Positions 1 through 8,704 of a stretch of 14,271 nt of DNA are shown in pieces. Source of the stretch: Cladosporium sp. IMV 00045. Lineage: Eukaryota > Ascomycota > Dothideomycetes > Cladosporiales > Cladosporiaceae. The position numbers and the translations under genes are program-made. Each line of letters begins with the position of its first letter. Positions within the stretch are counted from its first letter, which is position 1. The notes under the pieces were generated by a model. The model made no database searches. It worked only from the letters and a program-made list of their open reading frames with translations, and had not been told where the DNA came from. Location: NCBI GenBank assembly GCA_001931905.2, contig MSJI02000708.1:1-14271 (forward strand), given 5' to 3'.

Positions 1-333
1 TGTCGGTCGGCGGGAGGGCGGCGTACGTCGTTACGTTAGTATCTGGCGAGGTGGGATGTCAGTGTCGTCGATTCGCAACAGCAAGGCGCAAAGAGTGCAA
101 ACTAACCGTCGTGGGGCGCAAAGTCTGCTCGTCGTCACCTTCAATTCCGGTCGGCGTCGAGCGTACTTCGAATTTCTGCAAGGTGCTCACCCGCCAAGAC
201 AGCCGCTGGCCGAAAAGGCCCGTGCACACACGCTCAATTCTTCGAATTTGTACAGCTCGACTTCAGCCCGTGGAGAGTTTGCTTGTTCACGACTGCAGCC
301 AGCGACATCCAGGACGTCAACTAACCAGCAGCC
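1..333 (+). promoter_or_regulatory. Upstream/5' leader region of rps9
   Basis: Non-coding stretch directly before the rps9 start codon. I see no credible coding frame: the open frames here lack an ATG start or have no protein-like composition. A 10-nt direct repeat, cttcgaattt, occurs at 166-175 and 240-249, 74 nt apart, and contains the palindrome TTCGAA. Its position suggests a regulatory element, but I cannot name a factor. No clear TATA box was found. The transcription start is unknown, so promoter and 5'UTR cannot be separated. Confidence 0.4.
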
Positions 334-1666
334 ATGGCCCCGTGAGTACTGTCCTTCGGTGTGCAGTCGGGTTGCCTTCGACATGGTGCATGCATTGCTA
401 TGTGCAGACCGAGCGAGTGCGGGCGAGCGATATTTGCGACATTGGAGTATTGGTGCACACGACACACGACATCCTTCGACGACATGAATGCGAGCGATGT
501 CTTGTTCAGCAGTAACATGACTCTTCTGCTACGACAGCGACAGTACGAGCACGGTGTACGTCAGAATCTACATTCGCATGCATCGCCGACCTTGTCCTCT
601 GGAGACGCATACGACTCTCGACCGGCGCCATTCCGACAAAAGCACACTCCTGCCAGAAATATCGCGGATGTCATGGAACGAATGTGCTGCCTTCTCTGGC
701 ACGCAAAATGGCACCCTGCTCTCGACGTGAAACATCGCATCGATGCTCTATTCCACGGCAGACAAGGCCTTTGCAAAAATTTAGTACACCGCACACATAC
801 TCCGCAAATCGCTCGTCTTGCCCTCAAACGCTCCAGCAATTCATGCACCTGTCGAGCGCTTTCGACTCACCCGCAACACCCCTCAGCTATGCAATGGCTA
901 ACATTCTTCCAGTCGCAAGTACAGCAAGACCTACAAGGTCCCGCGTCGTCCGTTCGAGTCGGCCCGTCTGTACGTACATCTATAAAGGCCAATGAGTGGG
1001 AGCTTGCTCCCCTTATGTCTCAGATATCTAACGTACATCCAGCGACGCTGAGTTGAAGACCGTTGGTGAATACGGTCTCCGCAACAAGCGTGAGGTCTGG
1101 CGTGTCCAGCTCACCCTCTCCAAGATTCGTCGTGCCGCTCGGTATGTTCATGATGTGCCTTTCACGTCTTGATTTACTCACTGACACATGCTGCAGTGAG
1201 CTCCTCACTCTTGACGAGAAGGACCCCAAGCGTCTCTTCGAGGGCAATGCGCTCATTCGCCGTCTGGTCCGTGTCGGTGTCCTTGACGAGAGCCGCATGA
1301 AGCTCGATTACGTCCTTGCCCTGAAGGTCGAGGACTTCTTGGAGCGTCGTCTCCAGACTTGCGTCTACAAGCTTGGCCTCGCCAAGTCTATCCACCACGC
1401 CCGTGTCCTCATCAAGCAGCGTCACATCCGGTATGTTGCCTCGATCGAGCAGCCCTGATAGTACCATTACTGACACGCATTTCAGCGTCGGCAAGCAGAT
1501 CGTCAACGTCCCCTCGTTCATTGTTCGTCTTGACTCCCAGAAGCACATCGACTTCGCTCTTTCCTCGCCGTTCGGTGGCGGACGCCCCGGCCGTGTGCGC
1601 AGAAAGAAGGCCAAGGCCGCCGAGTCCAAGGAGGAGGGTGGTGACGAGGAGGAGGACGAGGAGTAA
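334..1666 (+). CDS. rps9: 40S ribosomal protein S9 (uS4 family), five exons
   Basis: This is the small-subunit cytosolic ribosomal protein uS4, which binds 18S rRNA in the 40S body and contributes to decoding accuracy. Exons by eye are 334-341, 913-969, 1043-1141, 1197-1430 and 1486-1666, with all introns GT-AG. The spliced product is 192 aa, the usual length for fungal S9. Recognisable stretches are [19 protein letters not shown] (about 67-84), the S4 RNA-binding domain (about 106-178) with [20 protein letters not shown], and [17 protein letters not shown]. The C-terminus is basic (RVRRKKAKA) and then acidic (GGDEEEDEE), as expected. The start is the ATG at 334: only eight coding bases (ATGGCCCC) precede a 571-nt intron, and joining to 913 gives the expected MAPRKYSKTY N-terminus. 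The intron branch site is CTAAC near 899. The gene converges with the GH51 gene. Identification is certain; exon 1 is the least certain boundary. Confidence 0.96.
342..912 (+). other. Long first intron of rps9
   Basis: A 571-nt intron begins with GTGAGT and ends with ctaacattcttccag, while the other three introns of the gene are 73, 55 and 55 nt. Long first introns close to the start codon are common in fungal ribosomal protein genes and may carry regulatory function. I looked for C/D-box snoRNA signals (RTGATGA with CTGA) and saw no convincing pair. Open frames crossing it have no protein-like composition and are ignored. Confidence 0.75.
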
Positions 1667-2337
1667 ACTATTCGCCCATAGGCCATGGTTACCCTCTCTT
1701 TCCCTCTAAAATCAGGTACGCGGGTGTATGGTACCCGCTGGCGCTAGGCCGGTCAACTCCGGAAGGGCGTTCAGTTTTAGGGCTGCATGCAATGAGAATC
1801 AGATTTCACGCGTCGCCTCCTATTCCAATTGCAATGATACCACATTTTTTCAGTTCAATTGTGTTTCCTTGATGAGGACTCTAGCCTAGATGATCCCATC
1901 ATATCTCGCACGCCCAACTTGGGCCTGGCCTGGTCTCTTCCCATCCTCGACATTAACGTCTTCGCCTTAATTCAACTCTTACCAACTCTACCACGACATA
2001 TCATCGCTCTTTCGTTGACTCGTGTATCGTTCATGCCTTGTCGTGCATGGCTGAATTCCATAACCTCCACATCATCTCGCCTGAGAACGATGCGCTGACG
2101 ACTACGAACCTGGTAGCTCATGCCGCTCATAAGTAAGACCACGGGTGTATATCGAGCGCAAGAGCGTGCATGACTTGAGGTTCTTCATCACAGAAGGCGA
2201 CACTTGGGAATACCACATCGACTTTGAAGCTTCAATCATTTCGTCATATCTACATCCCGCAGTCTTATCATATCCATGCCACGTGGCTCAAGAGCAGTCG
2301 TCACCTATATGTGAGTACCAATTTGTACTAGAGGCAC
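1667..2337. other. Convergent intergenic region between rps9 and GH51 gene
   Basis: 671 nt between two gene ends, so both 3'UTRs lie here. No ORF starts with ATG and looks protein-like, and no tRNA A/B boxes were found. The one visible structure is a GC-rich hairpin at 1720-1738: arms gcgggt (1720-1725) and acccgc (1733-1738) around a 7-nt loop, just past the rps9 stop. It would lie in the rps9 3'UTR. Confidence 0.5.
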
Positions 2338-4524
2338 TCAGTAGTGTCCACCCTTCTTACCGCCCTTACCACCATACCCTTTGCCGGGCTTCCCACCAGG
2401 CGCATCAACCTCAGTATCCGTATCAAGCACAGCAACACTCAACTGCGGCATGTCGAAGTGGAAAGCACCCTTCTTATCCGCCGTGAGGATCGTGGTGGTC
2501 GATTCAACAATATTGTTGCCCTCGAGCGGATCGTTGTAGGCGTAAGGGTCGCCGGCCGGGTTGGTCAGCAGCGTCAGCGTGGCTTTGGTGCCGCGCTTGA
2601 CGCCCTCAAAGCGCACGCTGACGGGCTCGTCCTCGCCGTTCGTCGTGTTGTAGCACGAGCCTTTCCACACCAGCGCGTCGCGCGCTTCGTCCTTGCCCGC
2701 GCCGTACCACACGGGGCCGTAAGAGCCGACGACGGGCAGGGTGTGCGAGATCGGGTGGTGCGCGAACAAGGACCAGATGTACCAGCTCGTGGAGCGCGTG
2801 GTCACGGCGGGGTCCGCGGCGTATTGGATCAGGGTGATGGCCCACTGCCAGCGGTTCATGTTGCGCAGGACGGGCGCGTAGAAGGTCGCGGGGATGCGGT
2901 CGGAGTTGCGCTCGTAGCCGATGAGGGACGCGGCTTCGCCGACGCTGCCGATCCACCAGGGGAAGTAGTACAGGCCGCCGTCCCAGCGGGTGCCGTTGTT
3001 GACGTGCGTGGCGGCGACTTCGCCGATGATGTGCCCGTAGTCGTTGTCGAAGCGGTCGAACTCGTACACGAGCTCGTCCGGCTCGCGGTACGGGTGGTAG
3101 TCGCCGAGGACGTCGTCGGGGTAGGTGATGGTGTCAGTGGCGTTTTCGAGCTCGAGGGTGATGGGGTCGATTCCGCCGGGGTCGCTGGAGGCGGCGGAGC
3201 CGATCACTTGAATGTCAGGGTAGCGCTCGGAAAGAGCGTCGTAGAACATCTTGAAGCGGTACTCCTTGTACGAGTTCCAGCCGTCGGGGTAGCCGGCGAG
3301 CCAGTCTTCGTTGCCAATCTCGACGTAGTCGAGCTTGTATGGCTCTGGGTGGCCGAGCTCGACACGGCGGGCGCCCCATTCGGAGTCAGCGTCGCCTGTG
3401 ATGAACTCAACCTGGTTTAGGCAGTCTTCAACGAAAGGCTCGAGCTCGGTGGGGGAGGTGAAATTGCCGTCCAGAGCAAGACCAGCATAGCAGCCAACGA
3501 CTATGAATGTCATTAGTCTCGAGATCTTCCATTGGGGTTGCATGTCACAATGCTTTCAAACTTACCCATCTCCAGGTCCATGTCCTCAGACCAGTCGAGG
3601 TACTCCAACAAGCCCAAGCCGTGGGTCTGCTGGTATCCCCAGACACCTTGGAAACCAGGGCGGTCCTTCAGCGGGCCAAGGGTGTCCTTCCAATCCCACC
3701 AAGTGTCGAGAGTAAGACCCTCAAGCATGTTACCGCCGGGGAAGCGGATGAAGGTTGGGTTGAGCTCCTCCAGAGCTTCAGCAATGTCGATTCTGAGACC
3801 ATTCTTGCGGTCCTTGTAGGTAGGAGGGAACAAGCTGATGAGGTTGAAGTCGAGTGTGCCGTTCGAGGTGCCCTGTCTTCTGTTAAATGGAGGCTTAAGC
3901 ATGCTTTAGGGCGAGAAAACTTACCGAGGGATCAAAGGTGACAGAGAAGGTGTTGTTCGAGTTGGGTGCATCCTCAGTAGGCTCGAGGACGAACTCGTGC
4001 TCAACCCACTCGTTGGCGACGGCCTTGGACTCAACCTCAACACTTCCGAAGACATCTTCGGTCAGGTTGGACTTGAGGGAAGCAGTAAAGCTACCATCGT
4101 ACGCGCCCTTCACCCAGAAAGAACCGGTGTACTTCTGCTGCTTGACGTCCATGCCCCAGTAACCCTCGTTCTCGAAGCCAATGCGGCCAGTGCCATTGGA
4201 GGAACTGACACGCAGAGAGGCAGGCAAGGCCTTGGAAAGCGGCTGGCCCAGGAATTCGATGTTCAAACCGGCACCGTTGATGGGATAGTAGTGATCGGTG
4301 TTGACGGGGAACGCATCGCTGTACTGGAAAGCGCGGTTCTGGATCAGCTCGGCGTAGATACCGCCGTCTCCGCTGTTGTTGATGTCTTCGTGGAGGAATC
4401 CATAGCCGTATTGGATGCCGAAGTGGGAAGTCGAGTTGCCACCAGACGAACGGACTTTGACATTGGTAGCGGCTGCAGAAGCGATGCAGCCGGCCGCCAA
4501 AGCAGCTCTAGTCAGGGCACCCAT
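2338..4524 (-). CDS. Secreted alpha-L-arabinofuranosidase, GH51 (AbfA type), three exons
   Basis: A retaining exo-enzyme that releases terminal L-arabinofuranose from arabinan, arabinoxylan or arabinogalactan side chains outside the cell. Exons on the minus strand are 4524-3925, 3872-3566 and 3500-2338, with GT-AG introns of 52 and 65 nt. The product is 689 aa, somewhat longer than the roughly 630 aa of Aspergillus AbfA. Residues 1 to about 20 (MGALTRAALAAGCIASAAA) form a signal peptide. The start is the first in-frame ATG, because the open frame upstream has none. The family block SGDGGIYAELIQNRAF precedes a beta-sandwich-like region to about 200. RFPGGNMLEG and the TIM-barrel core follow. 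The acid/base Glu is probably E367 in EIGNEDW and the nucleophile probably E463 in GHIIGEVAA. Several N-glycosylation sequons (NST, NLT, NGT, NAT) fit secretion. The odd feature is a Gly/Lys-rich C-terminal tail after about residue 670. It lies downstream of and parallel to the chitinase gene, 707 nt apart, with no sign of co-transcription. Confidence 0.93.
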
Positions 4525-5231
4525 TGCTAGGTAGAATGATGGTGTTGTACAATGGAGGTGTGTCCTGCAAGACAACAGGCAGTCCAGCACATGGCGATGG
4601 TCAGTTTAAATGTCGTTGCTTGCCAATGGCATTACTATACACAAGCTCTTGGCTCATGAAGAAAATCGTCATGCTTCCTTGATTCACCGAGGTTCGTAAA
4701 GCTAAACTCGCGCATGTTATTAGTATGCATGCTGATTTATCCGCCGGGAAAACAGAGTCCGGGTGTTTCTGAGGTGCCTGGCAGGCATAGTAGCGGATCG
4801 ACAAGGGCAGCCGAAGTGGAGGAGTTGAAGGAGTCGAGGGAGTTGTGGGGATTTGGGAGGAAGCGAGGACATGCGGGGAAGTTGTCGTGATGTCGATCTC
4901 GGTAGATCAACAATATTGGAGATTTAGTGGAGCCACAAGAGCTGAAGCAGTCAATGATGGAGCTAAGTAGATCCGACGTGCCAGGAACGATAATTACGGC
5001 GAGATCCGTTCGGGTGTGTTGTGTATACGAACTCGGTTCAATTAACCGGGCCATTGGTGCATGTGATGTTCGATGATTCTTGGGCAATCACTTTGTGGCT
5101 TGGTCGATGAACTCATGAAATGAGCCGTGCCGCATGTTAATGATAATTTCACTAAACTTTGGAGCGTAGATGATCTTCCGTTGCTGTCGAACGAGGCTAT
5201 TACGAAGATTCTGTATAAAGGCTATTTGAAT
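4525..5231 (-). promoter_or_regulatory. Upstream region of GH51 gene with two CreA-like motifs
   Basis: 707 nt between the chitinase stop and the GH51 start, holding the GH51 promoter and the chitinase 3'UTR. Two matches to the fungal carbon catabolite repressor consensus SYGGRG occur 28 nt apart: GTGGGG at 4845-4850 and GCGGGG at 4873-4878, about 320-355 nt upstream of the GH51 ATG. Paired CreA sites are typical of repressed hydrolase promoters, but the motif is short and common by chance. I saw no clear GGCTAA-type XlnR site and no coding region. Confidence 0.35.
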
Positions 5232-7484
5232 TTACAGAAGGAGAAAACCAGCGCCAGCGAGAACGGCTACCAGTCCGACGTTGACCTTGGCAACAGTGCC
5301 TGCTCCAGTGTATGGGGTGGTAGTATAGCCAGGTTTGGGCACTCCGGTTCCACTTGCCACCGCTGTGGTGTTCAACGAAGGATAGCCAGTCCCGACACTA
5401 GGGAAATGAACACTTGGGCTCGCGAATCCCGTGCTTGCAGTAGAAAGAGTAGAAATGGATGACGAGCCAGGCCAATTAGTGGACACAGATGCGGAATGGA
5501 CAGAAGATGGGATCGCTTGCGATGAGCCGTATGATGGCGCCGCAGTTGCATATGAACCTGGTGCAGCGGAAGTTGTCGAAGCAACAGACTCGTAACGAGG
5601 CGAGGCATATCCTGTGATCTCGGCGGCGGCGTCTCTTCTAGCCTTGCTCGACCTCACACCCACGCAGTAATAGGTGTTGGCCCAGAATTGGCTAGCACAG
5701 TTCTCTCCGTTCCTGCCCAGAACAGAGTTCCAGGCATACAGCTGGCTCGTCGAGATGCCAGCACGCTGAGCAAACACGGGGCAAGAGCCACCAGAGTTGG
5801 CCATCAGGTACTTCGAGCATGTTGAGATGATGCCAGATTGGGTTGGTCCGGGAGCTGTCGCTGCACCGGTAGTGGTTGGCTTCGGGGTTGAAGCTGGGTA
5901 ATTCGGAGATACTCCAACGCAGTAGTAAGTGTTGCCCCGGAACTGCGATGCGCAATTCTGTCCGCTGCTACCGAGGACAGGGTTCCAAGCGTAAAGGTTT
6001 GAAGTCGAAATACGGACACGGTCAGCGAAGACGGGGCAGGATCCGCCGGGGTTGGCCATCTCGTACTATAAAGCTGTTAGTACGCTTGTCACGAAGCATG
6101 TCGTCTTCCAGTCACTCACCTTAGTGCAGTAAGGCGTAATGCCAGACTGAGTTGGACCGGGCGGAGACGTGACGCCGACACAGTAGTAGGTATCGCCAAC
6201 AAACTTGGAGGCGCAGTTCTCGCCATTCGGGCCCAAGATGCTGTTCCAAGCATAAAGTTGAGCCAGTGAAACTCCGGCGCGCTCAGCAAAAACAGAGCAT
6301 TTCGCGCCGCCGGGGTTCGTCTTGAAGTACTGGTTACAGTTGGAGATGACGCCAGACTGGATGGGGCTTGGAACAGTCGAGCATTTGCTGATATCGGTGT
6401 CAATGCTCTTGCCGGAAGTTACGGCAGTGACGATGTCCTTCATCCACGTAGCGTACTCTTTGCCACAGACTACGTTGTTTTGCGAGTAAGTAGACTCCCA
6501 CAGCATGATGCCGCCCCACTTTGCGTTGGGAGAGAATCGCTGGACGAGGTCTTTGGCTTCGGCTTGGCTCAGGTAGTCCCCAGAGGATGCGGCAGGCACA
6601 GCTTTAGTCGAAGCGGGCAATCCGAAGTAGATTTTGACATTTGGGTTCTTGGAAGAGGCCTGAGTCCACTTCAAGAAGCTGTCGCCGGCAGCATAGTTCA
6701 CAGCGGCACGTCCTGAGCACGAAGGGTTGTTGTAGAATTGAACGAAAACCATGTCGAACCATGCGTTGGCGATGGGGCCACTCAAATGAACGTCGGGCAG
6801 GGGGCATTGCGGAGCTCCAGAAATGTAGTAGCTCTTGCTTGTATCCTTGGGAAACTGGGTGTTCTTCAGGCGGTTGATCATAGTAGCATAGCCGCGGCTC
6901 TGGTAATCATTGATCGAGCTTCCCGAAGCATCCTTTGGAGGAGTGCTCATGTAACTTTCGATATCGAAATCGAACCCGTCCACGACAGCGTTGCCGAAAG
7001 GACGAGGCTTACCAGCGGATGTCCACGCAGAAGTGGAAGGTCCGAAGGCTCCCCAAACAAAGTCGGCGAAGTTGTTGGCACTGGCATCGTTGGCGATGTA
7101 GTAGTTGAGTGGATATGCACCGCCGAACGACAGGAATATCTTCTTCCCGTACGTCTTTTGGCATTCGATGATGTCGGATCCGATGCGAGGGCAGTTGGAC
7201 TTGAGCAGGGTCTTGACACCGTTGACCGTGTAGGTCTCATCTCCGCATGCGTTGCCGAAGTTGGTGCCAGGGTACGCCCCAGGACTATTGTCTGGGAAGG
7301 CGTTTACGAAGCCGATATTAACGATGTCGACCGAAGAGCTCTTGCAAGTCTCCAGCAATGGCCTTTGGTCGGGACCTTGACCCCAGTAAACAGCGACATT
7401 GGTCTTGGCTTGTGGATTGAATGCTGCCGAAACCGACGAGACAAGCACAGCCAAAGTCAAACTTTGCGCTTTCCAAGACAACAT
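5232..7484 (-). CDS. GH18 class III chitinase with three LysM modules and GPI-type tail
   Basis: An extracellular or wall-anchored endochitinase that hydrolyses beta-1,4-GlcNAc polymers. Exons are 7484-6120 and 6065-5232 on the minus strand. The 54-nt intron (GTGAGT, perfect TACTAAC branch site, AG) splits the second LysM in phase 0, giving 732 aa. Signal peptide is about 1-20 (SLTLAVLVSSVSA). The catalytic barrel is about 25-355, starting NVAVYWGQ, with IFLSFGG (116-122) and the active-site signature DGFDFDIE at 169-176; the proton donor is E176. GGIMLWES (324-331) is also typical. Three fungal LysM modules follow at about 379-438, 449-507 and 533-592. Each has paired cysteines, a LYAWN core and a TYYCVGV end, and each is preceded by a QSGI linker. 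LysM binds chitin and should hold the enzyme to its substrate or to the cell's own wall. A Ser/Thr-rich stretch (about 606-705) and a hydrophobic C-terminus (VNVGLVAVLAGAGFLLL, 716-732) look like a GPI signal. A dibasic RR at 598-599 precedes the stalk. All catalytic residues are present. Confidence 0.94.
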
Positions 7485-8038
7485 TTTGGGATTTCCAGAG
7501 TAGGGAAGCTAAAATGAGCGTGTTGTTCAATGAACAGAATGTACGTGATGCTGGTATGAGTGTGTGTTGACCCGAGGGTCTAAGGAATGAACGCAGACAA
7601 TTGTCTACAAAGACGCGAAATAGAACGACAAGATACTGACCTAGAGTGCGAGAAAACCAAAACGATGTTCTCTCGCAATTATATGAAGCCATTGAGTCGC
7701 AGGCTGCCGTCCTCTAGCTGCCTCTCTCACCGGTCGAGTAATTCATCGAAGGCGCGAAGGAAGCAGTGGCGGTTCGTATTGAAATTTAGCGTGATAGTGC
7801 AGCCTAACACACGGCGTCGAGAAAATCGCGCCTGGCATAGTACACATGATCATCCTGGATTGATAGTATTGTAGGCATGGTGCGCTGATTAACTCAGCTG
7901 AACTTTGTTAGTCCAAAATTATAGCACTCGCAATTTCGGCTTGCATGCTGGAGGCTTTTCTACCCCTGAAGGCGCTCCAAGGCGGCAACGGCCGAACCCT
8001 CATTGATGGAATGGTTTCTTTTTGCTGTGTTCAATTGG

Positions 8039-8093
8039 TCGGAATATTTAAAGTGAGAAGTGACGAACCCATGTCCGGGGGCCGATATTCCGA
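8039..8093. repeat. Perfect 9-bp inverted repeat in divergent promoter
   Basis: TCGGAATAT at 8039-8047 and its exact reverse complement ATATTCCGA at 8085-8093 are separated by 37 nt. Each arm contains a CGG/CCG triplet, the half-site type recognised by Zn2Cys6 fungal regulators, although the usual spacing between such triplets is much shorter. The pair lies about 555-610 nt upstream of the chitinase ATG and 610-665 nt upstream of the ADH ATG. A regulatory role is inference. Confidence 0.4.
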
Positions 8094-8621
8094 GCATGTT
8101 ACTGGGTGATTACATGCGGACCTAATGTTGCGTCTGCCAGTTTTGCTCGAGGGCCCTGAAAACTTGGTGGATCGAGACTTATAGCTCTCGCTTAACTATT
8201 CCGAGTTCGATACGACTGCTATTCTGGAAAACACCTCGGCAGCATAGACGAGGTATCCACGTGGTTGCCTGTATGTTTGAGCGAGTAGTCTTTGATTGCG
8301 ATAAAGAACCGCACTCCAGCCGCCCTGTGAACAGTGCTTTGCAAGAGAGTTCCAGGCCTGTGAATTTCTGCGTCCATCCGACCGAGGCTTTAGATATGCT
8401 GTATGCGGCAGGCAATAATATACTGCAGGAGACTAATCTGACTCTGCGTGCTCATATCGGATCTCTCCGATGAGAACTTCATAGTAATGTAATTCTTGAT
8501 AGAAAGAGTGCTTCCGGCTAGCAAGTCTTGAAGATGAGTTTGGGAAAAGAACTCAATAATACGATCAGTAGCACAAGAGTACAGGGAAGAATGATGTGGT
8601 GCCTCTTGGCGGTCAACGTCA

Positions 8622-8635
8622 CTTCGTCAACGAAG
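8622..8635. promoter_or_regulatory. 14-bp interrupted palindrome upstream of ADH
   Basis: CTTCGT (8622-8627) and ACGAAG (8630-8635) form a perfect inverted repeat around CA, ending 69 nt before the ADH start codon at 8705. The position is suitable for an operator-like binding site or a 5'UTR hairpin. No factor is assigned. Confidence 0.3.
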
Positions 8636-8704
8636 ATCACATGCACACGACTACATTCCTCGTGACAAACAACTTGAAAAGCTATTGTTTTGAGCCACTT
8701 CAAG

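Larger units (their letters stand above)
7485..8704. other. Divergent intergenic region between chitinase and ADH genes
   Basis: 1,220 nt shared upstream by two divergent genes. No credible gene was found. The frame at 8261-8473 opens with GTG and has its first ATG at 8272; it resembles nothing I know. The frame at 8703-8518 on the minus strand starts with TTG. I see CCGGGG (8075-8080), which fits the CreA consensus, and a stress-element-like CCCCT near 7974. The inverted repeats listed separately are the only other structure. Confidence 0.5.

Noticed and set aside
361..1056. 231-codon frame across rps9 intron 1 and exon 2
   Set aside because: It opens within the intron and has no protein-like composition. 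The spliced rps9 explains the coding parts.
1174..1686. 170-codon frame antisense to rps9
   Set aside because: It crosses real rps9 introns and exons on the opposite strand and has a low-complexity Ser start that mirrors the acidic tail.
2344..3420. 358-codon open frame on the + strand antisense to GH51
   Set aside because: Composition is Val/Gly/Ala-rich with no domain. It is a by-product of G/C third-position codon use in the real gene on the other strand.
4737..5087. 116-codon minus-strand frame between GH51 and the chitinase
   Set aside because: It starts with TTG and has no signal peptide, domain or codon-use support.
6738..7517. 259-codon open frame antisense to the chitinase
   Set aside because: It mirrors the well-supported GH18 exon and has no recognisable domain.
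8190..8215. gagttcgatac resembling a tRNA B box
   Set aside because: No matching A box or acceptor-stem complementarity at tRNA spacing.
8261..8473. Possible small gene of 70 codons
   Set aside because: It opens with GTG, shows no known motif and has no intron or homologous context I can recognise.
8690..8704. Upstream start of the ADH frame
   Set aside because: It begins with TTG, which is not a normal fungal start. The ATG at 8705 fits the family length.
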